From JAAZPG01 sp012797375 (GTDB lineage: Bacteria; Acidobacteriota; Aminicenantia; Aminicenantales; UBA4085), in the NCBI GenBank assembly GCA_937868205.1, contig CALMMC010000120.1, positions 1 through 38,570 of the forward strand: DNA of 38,570 nt, read 5' to 3'. Shown here piece by piece: positions 8,060-15,846 of this stretch (positions are counted from its first letter, which is position 1; every line of letters starts with the position of its first letter). The notes beneath the pieces were generated by a model. It had not been told where the DNA came from. It was given only the letters and a program-made list of their open reading frames with translations, and ran no database searches. Both the position numbers and the translations under genes were made by a program.

Positions 8060-8980
8060 ATGAAAAAAAAGGCCTTGAAGATAACGGGATTTGCGGCCCT
8101 GGCCGGATGGATGTTCGCTTCCGCGGCGACGGGAGCGCTTCATGACGAAGCTTCCTGGGCCCGGGTTCTTCTCCGGGAGAGGGAGGCCAAGGACGCCGAT
8201 TTCAAGACCTCGGCGACGTCGCCCATGTCCGGCCGGGAGCGCCTGACGATCCCGGCGGCCGACAAGAGCTACGTCGTCGTCCGCGGCGGCGCGGTGACCA
8301 TTGCGACTGAACCCTCGCCCGATGCGGCCTTCGCCTTGGTTTTCCGCGAGGGCGGGTGGTTCTGGGACGAAGCGGCGGCCGGGGTCGAAGGCCGGGCGGA
8401 AGAGGCCGGCGCCGCCCTGAAGCCGGGGATTGTCTCCCCGGGAGGCCTTTTCCGCGTCGGACGGCTGTCGTTGGGCGCTTATCCCGGCCCCGATTCCCTG
8501 GCCCTGATTGTCTTCGACCCCGATCGGCCGGAGCAGGCCGCCTTCGAGCATCTTCTCTATTATCCGCCGGATCCGCGGTACGCGGTGTCGGCCCGCTTGG
8601 AGAGATTCCCGGGTCCGCCCCAAGTGAAAGTGACGACCACCCGGCGCCTCGAAAAGGCGTTTTACCGCTACGGCCGCGTCCGTTTCCGGCTGGACGGAAA
8701 GGATTTGACGCTGACCGTCCTGAAGTTTGCTCTGGAGGGCCCGGGCTCCGACGAGTTGTTCATCCCCTTCAAGGACGCCACCAACGGCGGGGAGACTTAT
8801 GAGGTCGGGCGATTTCTCGACGTAAAGGAGCCGGCCGGCGACGCGCTGATCCTGGATTTCAACCGCTGTTACAACCCGCTCTGCAACTACTCGCCCGCGT
8901 ACAACTGCCCGATGCCTCCGCTGGAGAACATCCTGAAGGTCGGCATCCCGGCCGGGGAAAAAACGTATCCCCATGAATGA
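8060..8980 (+). CDS. DUF1684 domain protein, exported
   Basis: 306 aa. It begins with a Lys-rich n-region and a hydrophobic segment ending at 'SAATGALH', consistent with a signal peptide. The C-terminal half has the DUF1684 (PF07920) hallmark 'FKDATNGGETYEVGRFLDV' followed by 'LDFNRCYNPLCNYSPAYNCP' and 'PPLENILKVGIPAGEK', the family's most conserved part. The function is unknown. The start at 8060 has a GGAGAGGAG ribosome site just upstream; an ATG at 8036 is less well placed. It stands alone between a divergent gene pair and a decayed repeat copy. Confidence 0.92.
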   Translation: MKKKALKITGFAALAGWMFASAATGALHDEASWARVLLREREAKDADFKTSATSPMSGRERLTIPAADKSYVVVRGGAVTIATEPSPDAAFALVFREGGWFWDEAAAGVEGRAEEAGAALKPGIVSPGGLFRVGRLSLGAYPGPDSLALIVFDPDRPEQAAFEHLLYYPPDPRYAVSARLERFPGPPQVKVTTTRRLEKAFYRYGRVRFRLDGKDLTLTVLKFALEGPGSDELFIPFKDATNGGETYEVGRFLDVKEPAGDALILDFNRCYNPLCNYSPAYNCPMPPLENILKVGIPAGEKTYPHE

Positions 8981-8981
8981 A

Positions 8982-9200
8982 TTCCGAACCTGGTTCTCCA
9001 TTTCCTTTTTATCCACGGCGGGATCTTCGAAGCCATCGAGCCGTGGGCGGTGATGCGTCCCTCGCGGCTCCGGCAGGCACGACGGCGCCTGTGAACCCGC
9101 CGGCCGCCCCCCTCCCGCGAAATCCGGTCGGCGAAGAATCGCCCCGGGCCGGGAGAGCCGGACCGGCGAATAGGGAAATGGTCAAGCCGTTTCGGACGGA
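8982..9200. repeat. Decayed copy of the palindromic 'CCGAACCTGTTTATCCATTTCC' repeat
   Basis: The forward arm at 8984-9005 differs at one base from the 22-base arm CCGAACCTGGTTATCCATTTCC found near 23.3 and 25.7 kb. A weaker reverse arm, GGGAAATGG..TTTCGGA (about 9173-9197), lies on the far side. The middle is unlike the two intact copies. I read it as an older, degenerate member of the same family, between the DUF1684 gene and mazG. Besides this, 8981-9215 holds no gene. Confidence 0.6.
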
Positions 9201-9215
9201 GGGAGAGAAAAGAAC

Positions 9216-10004
9216 ATGATCGAGGCCCGGCAAGCCGGCAAGAAATTCCAAGAGCTCGTCGACATCCTGGCCCGCCTGCGCGGACCGGACGGCTGTCCCT
9301 GGGACCGGCGGCAGGACATCGCCTCGATCCGGGATTATTTCCTGGAGGAAGTCTACGAGGCGGTCGACGCCGTCGATCGGAACGATCCCCGGGCCGCGGC
9401 CGAGGAGCTGGGCGACGTCCTGATGGAGGTCGTCTTTCTGGCCCGGCTTTTCGAGGAGCGGGGCGCCTTCACGGCCGCCGACGCCCTGGCCGGGATCAAC
9501 GCCAAGATGATCCGCCGCCACCCCCATGTCTTCGGGGAAGAGAAGCTCGAAACCCCCGACGCCGTGAAAAACGCCTGGATCGTCCGAAAGAAGGAGGAAA
9601 AGAAACGCGCCTCGCACTTCGAGGGTGTTCCAGCCACGGCCCCGGCCCTCCAGGCGGCCTTCGAGATCGGGAAACGGGCGGCCGCCTTCGGCTTCGACTG
9701 GCCGGAGGCGGCGGGGGCGCTCGAGAAGGTTCGCGAGGAGCTGGCCGAGCTGGACCGGGCGGTCGCTTCGGGCGGCGCCGATAAGCAGGCCGAGGAGATG
9801 GGCGACTGCTTGTTCGCCCTGGCCTGCGCCGCCCGGCTTTTGAATATCCACCCGGAGACGGCCCTGCGCCGGGCCAACGCCAAGTTCATCGCCCGGTTCG
9901 ACGCCCTGGAGAGCCGGCTGGCTGAAAACGGCACGCCCCTGGGGGAGGCGACGATGGACGAGATGGAGGCGGCCTGGCAGGCGCTTAAGAAAGAGCGGGG
10001 GTAA
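9216..10004 (+). CDS. mazG: MazG nucleoside triphosphate pyrophosphohydrolase
   Basis: 262 aa, two MazG domains in tandem as in the E. coli protein. The first has 'LRGPDGCPWDRRQD', 'EEVYEAVDA' and 'EELGDVLMEVVFLA', the EExxE and ExxD metal-binding helices. The second has 'REELAELDRA' and 'EEMGDCLFALACAAR'. It hydrolyses NTPs or dNTPs to the monophosphate plus pyrophosphate and is linked to house-cleaning and (p)ppGpp control. The ATG is preceded by a GGAGGGAGAG stretch. The last 120 bases of the gene are duplicated exactly 1451 bp downstream, so the reading frame stays intact next to a low-GC islet. Confidence 0.96.
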   Translation: MIEARQAGKKFQELVDILARLRGPDGCPWDRRQDIASIRDYFLEEVYEAVDAVDRNDPRAAAEELGDVLMEVVFLARLFEERGAFTAADALAGINAKMIRRHPHVFGEEKLETPDAVKNAWIVRKKEEKKRASHFEGVPATAPALQAAFEIGKRAAAFGFDWPEAAGALEKVREELAELDRAVASGGADKQAEEMGDCLFALACAARLLNIHPETALRRANAKFIARFDALESRLAENGTPLGEATMDEMEAAWQALKKERG

Positions 10005-10005
10005 G
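9884..10005 (+). repeat. Left copy of a perfect 122-bp direct repeat (mazG 3' end)
   Basis: Bases 9884-10005, the last 40 codons of mazG plus its stop and one base, recur without a mismatch at 11335-11456. The two copies bracket 1329 bp of distinctly lower GC. Identity ends abruptly at both borders. Confidence 0.95.
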
Positions 10006-11334
10006 TCTATTGGATCAATCCGGGATCCTCTATTCTTAACAACACGAGCCTGGCATCGTTTCTGTCGATGACGCCGTCTCGGTTCACGTCGGCGAACGGG
10101 TTCCAATTCGTCGACATGCCGAGAACGGCTCCGTCGGCCATGACTTCATAGCCTCTGCTGTCCAGGGCGTTGCACACTTCATCGAAATCGGCCCAATCGA
10201 TCTTTCCGTCGCCGGAGACGTCATAGATGGACGGGCCGGCCGCCGGACCCAAGTGGTAGCGCGCGAACCGGATGGCTTTTTTCGCAATCGTCATCCTGTC
10301 CGGCATGATTCGTTTTTCGGGATCATGCGGATTATAGGTATGATCTCCGTTGACGACCGGAAGAAAAGCGCCCTGAATTTTCTTTTCGGCCATGGCGCGC
10401 GTCGCCGTTTCTCCTTGGGAGAAGGGAATTATTGGATCTGAGTCTCCGTGGAGAGTGAAGAGAGGGGGATCCCATTCAGATAGGATAAGAGACGGGGACA
10501 CCTTGATTATTTGATCGCTTTCCAAGCCCAGCGTTTTGGCAATACTCGATATCACGGCGTGGTCCGCCCGGAAATCAGTTATCCCCGAATAATTGATGAT
10601 TCCTTTAAATCCCGGGAAATCCTCTCCCAAAAGAGACGGCGGCAGAAGGCCCGTCATGAGCGCCAGATGTCCTCCGCTGCTGTGTCCCATGGTCATGATC
10701 CTGTTGGGATCCAAGTTGTATGAAGGCGCCATTTCGCGAAGCGTTCTGATCGCGGACGCCGCGTCGATCAGCTGGGCGGGCCAAGGATGATCGGGGCCGA
10801 GCCGGTATTTGACAACGGCGACGGCGATCCGTCCCCTGGCGCAATGCAGCGCCTCATGCAATTCCATCAATCCAAACGGATGGTCGCCGATATCGATCAT
10901 ACGATATGCCCCTCCTGGAAAAAACACCAGGATCGGAAATATTTCTCCGGCGCCGCGGGGTACGGCGACGATTCCCTCTTGTTGGATGTCGTCTCCGTAG
11001 GAAAAATGAATGACGAGGAAGTCCTCGCCCAGCGGCGCGTGATATTCATCAAAGAAAACGGCCGAAGCCGTCCCCAAGCTGAGGACCGATACGGTAAAAA
11101 GAATAATACAACCCCTCATTATGTCCCCCTTTGTTTCGGCTGGAAAAAAGCGACGCCGGTTCGAATTCTTGCGAAAGCCAACTCCCGTTATGAATTTTGA
11201 GCGGAGTTTTTAAATGAAAGACAACGACTCGTCATAAAAGACACGAAAAATCTGGAATTATTCCCGGTATTTTTTGAAGCCCTCTTTATTTCGGCCGTCG
11301 AATCGGAGGGATATGAAATTTCAGATCGACGGGC
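10006..11334. other. Low-GC islet inserted at the mazG 3' end
   Basis: Hand counts of 60-base samples inside give 37-47% GC, against about 72% in the flanking mazG tail. The islet holds one gene (a dockerin-tailed esterase) and about 215 bp of AT-rich sequence behind it. With the 122-bp repeat the unit is 1451 bp. No integrase, transposase or terminal inverted repeat is visible. A reading frame without a start (about 11205-11334) runs in frame into the duplicated mazG tail. The unit could be a gene captured together with a mazG tail, a relic of a 3'-end-targeting integrative element, or an assembly join. Confidence 0.7.
10007..11119 (-). CDS. Secreted alpha/beta-hydrolase (esterase) with C-terminal dockerin-like repeats
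   Basis: 370 aa with a signal peptide (residues 1-20, ending TASA). The hydrolase fold shows an oxyanion motif 'FFPGGAY', the nucleophile elbow GHSSG (Ser147), Asp228 in 'HGDSDP' and His260 in 'NGDH', a complete triad typical of BD-FAE/acetyl-esterase types. Residues about 298-362 hold two calcium-loop repeats, 'DVSGDGKIDWADF' and 'DVNRDGVIDRNDA', the layout of a type I dockerin, which would anchor the enzyme to a cohesin. No cohesin is in the window. An AAAGGGGGA ribosome site precedes the ATG. Its stop is two bases from the repeat border and its GC is well below the neighbours, so it is probably acquired or misassembled. The substrate is unknown. Confidence 0.88.
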   Translation of the reverse strand: MRGCIILFTVSVLSLGTASAVFFDEYHAPLGEDFLVIHFSYGDDIQQEGIVAVPRGAGEIFPILVFFPGGAYRMIDIGDHPFGLMELHEALHCARGRIAVAVVKYRLGPDHPWPAQLIDAASAIRTLREMAPSYNLDPNRIMTMGHSSGGHLALMTGLLPPSLLGEDFPGFKGIINYSGITDFRADHAVISSIAKTLGLESDQIIKVSPSLILSEWDPPLFTLHGDSDPIIPFSQGETATRAMAEKKIQGAFLPVVNGDHTYNPHDPEKRIMPDRMTIAKKAIRFARYHLGPAAGPSIYDVSGDGKIDWADFDEVCNALDSRGYEVMADGAVLGMSTNWNPFADVNRDGVIDRNDARLVLLRIEDPGLIQ

Positions 11335-11456
11335 GTTCATCGCCCGGTTCGACGCCCTGGAGAGCCGGCTGGCTGAAAACGGCACGCCCCTGGGGGAGGC
11401 GACGATGGACGAGATGGAGGCGGCCTGGCAGGCGCTTAAGAAAGAGCGGGGGTAAG
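11335..11456 (+). repeat. Right copy of the 122-bp direct repeat: orphan mazG 3' fragment
   Basis: Identical to 9884-10005 over 122 bp, including the mazG stop codon. It encodes the last 40 residues of MazG with no start and is not a functional gene. High GC returns from this point on, so 11457 onwards is probably the original downstream neighbour of mazG. Confidence 0.95.
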
Positions 11457-11484
11457 GATTCCGCGGTCCCGCCGTCGATGGAGC

Positions 11485-11811
11485 TTACGCCTTGGCTTTT
11501 CTTTTCCGGGTCAAGACCCTCGGAAGTCCGAAGGCGATGAGGATTCCCAAGAGCTTGGCCGTAAAATGGACGGCATTGAACCGCGCCTCGTAGGAACGAA
11601 GAATTTCTTCCGGAGGGGGATTCGGATTCCCCGGCGCCAAGGCCCGATAGGCGTCCAGGGAAGAGGGCTTCGCCCAGAAAGGATCATGTCCGAGGCCGGC
11701 GTGCCTTCGGCCGCCGGGAGGCGACGTCGATTCCGAAATAGGGGGGAACAGAACCCGCAGGAGAATCGCCGTCGGGGCTCCCGTCAGGATCCGTCGCCGG
11801 ATGATCGCCAT
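11485..11811 (-). CDS. Hypothetical small protein with a C-terminal membrane helix
   Basis: 108 aa; not recognised. The N-terminus is basic with a short hydrophobic stretch ('GAPTAILLRVLFPPI'), the middle is Pro/Gly-rich, and the C-terminus has a probable membrane helix ('FTAKLLGILIAFGL') ending in a basic tail RKRKAKA, which suggests a tail-anchored or bitopic membrane protein. The ATG at 11811 has AGGAG seven bases upstream, which supports this start over the longer frame to 11895. It lies between the mazG islet and the OMP pair and would be the original convergent neighbour of mazG. Without a family match it could be a spurious frame, but the ribosome site argues that it is real. Confidence 0.55.
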   Translation of the reverse strand: MAIIRRRILTGAPTAILLRVLFPPISESTSPPGGRRHAGLGHDPFWAKPSSLDAYRALAPGNPNPPPEEILRSYEARFNAVHFTAKLLGILIAFGLPRVLTRKRKAKA

Positions 11812-11988
11812 GGCCGCGCTCCTTTCGATTCCCGGAACGATGACCGGCGCCGTTTCATACGGAATTCCGCCTCGCGGATTCGAGCGGCGCCCCATCAGGG
11901 GGCCGGGATGGATCCGAGCGGAAACGGCGTCCGGCCGGGCCGCGCCGCGGGGCTTGATCTCTTTTGGAGACGAGGAGAACGACTCTCG

Positions 11989-13083
11989 TTACAAGCCGAA
12001 AAAGATCTTGATCCCGACGCGGAAGGAGAAGCCGTTGATGTTGATTTCCGCCGGCCGGATGTTCTTGAGAAGAGGATCCGCCTCCGGTTCCTCTTCAAAA
12101 AATTCAACAAGGCAATAATCGGTGTTGAAGTCGGGGTCGTGGGCATCCATGTGCCAGAGCTTGCCCTTCATCTCCAGGCTCTCGGAGTAATCGTAAGAAT
12201 AGAAAGATTCCCACTCGCTTCCCGTCCACCAGCCGTACTTCTGATGGAAGTCGATTCGGCACGCATCCGTTCCTTCCCACTCCTTGAAATTCGCCAGGCG
12301 GTAAAACGCCTCGCCGAACAGGGCGATGTTCCGGGAAAGATGGAAGTTGAAGCCGGCGCCGAGGTGGAAGCCGAGGGCGGCGCTTGTCAAATGGATTTGA
12401 TCGAGATCGGAGTACCGGACTTCGCTCTTGATATGGGGAGGCCAAAGCGATCCGTCGAGGCGATGAACCTCGGCCAGAAATTCGACGTCCCGGGTCGACG
12501 TTTTGTCGGTTTTCAAGGTTCCCCAATAGTATCCCGGGCCGGCGTTGAGGAAGACGTCGCCCGTTCGGCCGATCGGGAAATAATAATAGAGATTCAAGGT
12601 CAGGGGAATGACGGTCAAGGTCTGATCATGGAGATCGGCGGAGTCATTCGTCAGTATGAAATCGACGTAATACGAGTCGAAATCCTCCCGGCCGGAGTCT
12701 TTGAGGGCGAACGTGATCTCTCCCGGATTGGATTTCTTGATGTATTCCAGGCCGAAGCCGAGACCGAAGCGCCGCCCGAACCGGGCGAAAACCTCGCCCT
12801 TGAAATCGGGCATCGATTTCATTTCCTTCCAGTCGATGGTGACGGCGTCGTTGCCGTAAAAGCCGCGGAAATCCGCGACGGCCCTGTTCCAATCCCGGAT
12901 ATTGGCGTTGAAATCCCCGCCGTTGATGAAGCCCAACCCTCCGCTCAGGCTGAAGCCGATCTTGACGCCGCCGGAATCGCCGGCCGCGGCCGGCGGGGGG
13001 GCCGCCAGAACCGCCGCGAACGAAATGATCGCCCAACCGGCCAGAACGACCGCGGCCGGGCCGCCGAAAAACCGTTTGTTCAT
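11989..13083 (-). CDS. Outer-membrane beta-barrel protein (tandem paralogue 1)
   Basis: 364 aa with a signal peptide ending near 'PPPAAAGDSGG'. The mature part is rich in alternating aromatic and polar strands ('KIGFSLSGGLGFINGGDFNA', 'LTLNLYYYFPIG', 'GDVFLNAGPGYYWGTLK', 'GFHLGAGFNFHLS') and ends in a strand with terminal aromatic residues ('FRVGIKIFFGL'), as expected of a barrel inserted by BamA. The specific family is not recognised. An AGGAGG sits five bases before the ATG. It is a clear paralogue of the next upstream gene: N-terminal strands, the 'DWKEMKSMPDFKG' block and the C-terminus are nearly identical, while the mid-loops diverge. It lies 198 bp behind the paralogue and is probably on the same transcript. 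Confidence 0.82.
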   Translation of the reverse strand: MNKRFFGGPAAVVLAGWAIISFAAVLAAPPPAAAGDSGGVKIGFSLSGGLGFINGGDFNANIRDWNRAVADFRGFYGNDAVTIDWKEMKSMPDFKGEVFARFGRRFGLGFGLEYIKKSNPGEITFALKDSGREDFDSYYVDFILTNDSADLHDQTLTVIPLTLNLYYYFPIGRTGDVFLNAGPGYYWGTLKTDKTSTRDVEFLAEVHRLDGSLWPPHIKSEVRYSDLDQIHLTSAALGFHLGAGFNFHLSRNIALFGEAFYRLANFKEWEGTDACRIDFHQKYGWWTGSEWESFYSYDYSESLEMKGKLWHMDAHDPDFNTDYCLVEFFEEEPEADPLLKNIRPAEININGFSFRVGIKIFFGL

Positions 13084-13281
13084 GAGGACCTCCTGATGGA
13101 TATCAATGCCGGGCCGCGGCATCTCCCGTCGGGCCCGCTTTCTTGGGGCTTGAAATCGATGGTCATCTCCCTCGTCCTCCGCGTCTTTCCGGCCCGCTTT
13201 GATCCTCATCGTCCAAGGGCCGGATGGGACCGAAAAGCGAGATCGCTCCCGAGGAGCGCGGCAAACTCGCTGATCTTCGTC

Positions 13282-14352
13282 TTAAAGTCCGAAAAAGATC
13301 TTGATCCCGACGCGAATGAAGAAGCCGTTGAGGTTGATTTCCGCCGGCCGGATGTTGTCTCTCCAGGACGTTTGCTTCGGTTTTTCCTTGTAGAGGCCGA
13401 CATCGGAATAGGCGGCGTCGATCATGGGGCTGTCGTCCTCGCTGTACCAAAGGCTTCCCGGCCATTCGCCCGCGTACCCATCATCGATGATGACATGAGT
13501 GTACCATTCGTTTCCCGTCCACCAGCCGTAATCCCCGCGGCAGGTGTACTCATGGCCGGCCGTTCCCTCCCAGTCCTTGAAATTGACCAAACGGTAAAGC
13601 GCCTCGCCGAAAACAGAAATGTTTCCGGTGAGGGGAAATTGCGCGCCGGCCCCGAAATGGAATCCGACGGCGTTGCACGTCGCCTCGTAATAATTCCGGT
13701 AGGCGGAATGGGAATCGTGCTTGAAATGAGGAGGTCTCAAAGTCCCGTCCAAAAGATGATATTCCTCGTAAAGTCCGAATTGGGCGGACCGATCGAGATT
13801 GGATTTCAGGGTTCCCAGGTAAATCCCCGCTCCGGCGTTGAAATAGACGTCGCCTCGAGAGCCGAGGGGAAGAAAATAGTAAAGGCCGAGGGTGAGGGGA
13901 ACGACGCTCAACGCCTGATCGGCGGCGATTTCGAAATGATCGTACACCGAATGATCGACGTAAAACGCGGGCCAGTCGCGTCTCCACGACTCGCTGGAGG
14001 TGAAGGCGATGGTTCCCGGATTCGATTTTTTGATCGTTTCCACGCCGAGGCCGAGGCCGAAGCGACGGCCGAACCGGGCGAGGATCTCCCCCTTGAAATC
14101 CGGCATCGATTTCATTTCCTTCCAGTCGATGGTGTAGTAATCCTTGCCGAAATAATCATTGTAATCCGCGACGTACGTATTCCTGTCCCGGATGTAAGCG
14201 TTGAAATCCCCGCCGTCGATGAAGCCCAACCCGCCGCTCAGGCTGAAGCCGATCTTGACGCCGCCGGAATCGCCGGCTGCAGCGGACGGAGGACCCGCCA
14301 GGGCCGCGGCGAACGCCATGGCCGTCAAGCCGACGATCATTTTCCTACGCAT
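13282..14352 (-). CDS. Outer-membrane beta-barrel protein (tandem paralogue 2)
   Basis: 356 aa with a signal peptide (MRRKMIVGL... to PPSAAAG). The architecture matches paralogue 1: 'KIGFSLSGGLGFIDGGDFNA', 'DWKEMKSMPDFKGE', 'FARFGRRFGLG'-type strands, 'LTLGLYYFLPLG', 'GDVYFNAGAGIYLGTLK' and the final strand 'FIRVGIKIFFGL'. The regions that differ most are those expected to be surface loops, including a Tyr/Trp-rich stretch ('GDYGWWTGNEWYTHV'). AGGAG lies six bases before the ATG, and a promoter lies at 14499-14527. Function is not known; it could be a small-molecule porin or structural barrel. The pair arose by tandem duplication. Confidence 0.82.
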   Translation of the reverse strand: MRRKMIVGLTAMAFAAALAGPPSAAAGDSGGVKIGFSLSGGLGFIDGGDFNAYIRDRNTYVADYNDYFGKDYYTIDWKEMKSMPDFKGEILARFGRRFGLGLGVETIKKSNPGTIAFTSSESWRRDWPAFYVDHSVYDHFEIAADQALSVVPLTLGLYYFLPLGSRGDVYFNAGAGIYLGTLKSNLDRSAQFGLYEEYHLLDGTLRPPHFKHDSHSAYRNYYEATCNAVGFHFGAGAQFPLTGNISVFGEALYRLVNFKDWEGTAGHEYTCRGDYGWWTGNEWYTHVIIDDGYAGEWPGSLWYSEDDSPMIDAAYSDVGLYKEKPKQTSWRDNIRPAEINLNGFFIRVGIKIFFGL

Positions 14353-14498
14353 GAGAAACTCCTTTTTAATTTATGATTATTTGGGAAGGATTCCCCCGCC
14401 GGAGAGGGGCTTGCGGTCCGAACGGGCGGAGGAAAGTTAAAAATCTTCAGAAAAGCCTTGTGGGAGAGGGGAAAGGCGGCTTTTGGCAAGAGACGAAA

Positions 14499-14527
14499 AA
14501 AATAAGATAAAAGAAGGAAAAAGTCAA
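14499..14527 (-). promoter_or_regulatory. Sigma70-type promoter for the OMP pair
   Basis: On the minus strand TTGACT (14522-14527), a 17-bp spacer and TATTTT (14499-14504). The predicted start near 14492 leaves a leader of about 140 nt, long enough for post-transcriptional control. Confidence 0.5.
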
Positions 14528-14542
14528 GGGAACGGCCGCCTT

Positions 14543-15686
14543 TTATTGCGCGGTCTTGTTGTTTTTCTGCTGTTTCCGGTAAACCAGCTCGGCCTTGATG
14601 AAATCGTCCAGGCCGCCGTCGAGGACATCGTCGGTGTTCCCCGTCTCCAGCTTCGTCCGGTTGTCCTTGATCATCCGGTAGGGGTGGAGGACATAGGAGC
14701 GGATCTGATTGCCCCAGGCGATCTCGGTCTTGGCGTCCTCGAGCTTGTCGATTTTTTCCCGCTTGCGGCGCTGCTCGAGCTCGTAGAGGCGGGACTTGAG
14801 GACCTTCATCGCGGCCGCCTTGTTCTTGTGCTGGGAGCGCTCGTTCTGGCACTGGACGATGATCCCGGTCGGGAGGTGGGTGATGCGGACGGCCGAGTCG
14901 GTCGTGTTGACGTGCTGGCCGCCCTTGCCGCCGGCCCGGTAGGTGTCGATTTTGAGCTCGTCGGGGCTGATCTCGATCTGGATGTCGTCGTCGATTTCCG
15001 GGTAAACGAAGACGGCGGCGAACGACGTGTGGCGCCGCTTGGCCGAGTCGAAGGGAGAGATGCGGACCAGCCGGTGGACGCCGATCTCCTGGTTGAGATG
15101 GCCGTAGACGAAATCGCCCTCCATCCGGACGGTGGCGCTTTTCAGGCCCGCTTCCTCGCCGGCGGTCAGGTCCAGGATCTCCGTCTTGAAGCCTTTACGC
15201 TCGGCGAAGCGAAGGTACATGCGGAAAAGGATCTGGGCCCAGTCCTGGGACTCCGTCCCCCCGGCGCCCGGGTGGATGGTCATGATGGCGTTGCGGGGGT
15301 CGTCCTCCTCGTCAAACAGCGTCTGGAGCTCCGCTTCGTCCAGGCGCTCGGAGAAGGCGGCCAATCCCGTCTCGATCTCCGGAATGACGGACTCGCCCTC
15401 GCCGGCCAGCTCGAAGAGGACGTCCAGGTCCTCCTTGCTCCGGAAAAGACCGTCCAGGAAGCGGACCTCGCCCTCCAAACGCTTTTTCTCCTGCTGGAGG
15501 CCGACGGATTTTTTCTTGTCTTGCCAGATCTCGGGCTTGGAAAGCTCGGCGATCAGGAATTCGAGCCGTTTTTTCTTGGCCGGGAGGTCAAAGAAAACCT
15601 CGGAGCTCGTCAAATTTGGCCCCGGCCGTCCGGGCCTGGGCCTCGAGCTCGATCAGTCGTCCGTTCGTCGTATCATTGATGGTCAT
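14543..15686 (-). CDS. prfB: Peptide chain release factor 2, expressed by programmed +1 frameshift
   Basis: The product is about 380 aa. It ends translation at UGA and UAA. Frame 0 starts at the ATG at 15686 and reaches CTT TGA at codons 32-33 (15593-15588). Shifting +1 there continues with Asp-Leu-Pro into the main body, with no other break. The RF2 tripeptide SPF (about 210-212, in 'RISPFDSAKRRHTS') recognises the stop codon, and GGQ (about 255-257, in 'GGKGGQHVNTTDS') triggers peptide release. High RF2 ends translation at the early UGA, and low RF2 lets the shift occur, the known autoregulation. A TTG at 15613 in the second frame is not needed as a start. It is monocistronic with its own promoter. 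Confidence 0.96.
15587..15593 (-). promoter_or_regulatory. prfB +1 programmed frameshift site
   Basis: The minus-strand heptamer CTTTGAC (CTT, then in-frame TGA, then C) is the conserved slippery site. GAGG starts eight bases upstream of it, but the usual AGGGGG enhancer is only weakly kept. Confidence 0.9.
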
Positions 15687-15707
15687 GGGCGTCTCTCAAA
15701 AAACGAC

Positions 15708-15736
15708 AGGATAAGGAAGGCCGCCGGACTTGTCAA
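15708..15736 (-). promoter_or_regulatory. Sigma70-type promoter for prfB
   Basis: On the minus strand a consensus TTGACA (15731-15736), a 17-bp spacer and TATCCT (15708-15713). The predicted start near 15701 gives a 15-nt leader before the ATG at 15686. Confidence 0.65.
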
Positions 15737-15846
15737 GCCAAGAAGGGCGGAAACAGCGCCGCGGCCGTTCTTTGCCATTGGGGAAGAGCGCCTTCTCTTT
15801 CATGATTCACTTCCCGGAGAACAAGGGCGCGGGCTCCGCCGGGCGT

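Noticed and set aside
7631..9016. A 461-codon minus-strand frame through DUF1684
   Set aside because: Antisense to the DUF1684 gene and crossing the start of DUF1844 and a promoter region; composition only.
11566..14376. A 936-codon plus-strand reading frame
   Set aside because: It is antisense to the two outer-membrane paralogues and the hypothetical gene. It exists because high-GC coding DNA lacks stop codons on the opposite strand. It has no family motifs or ribosome site.
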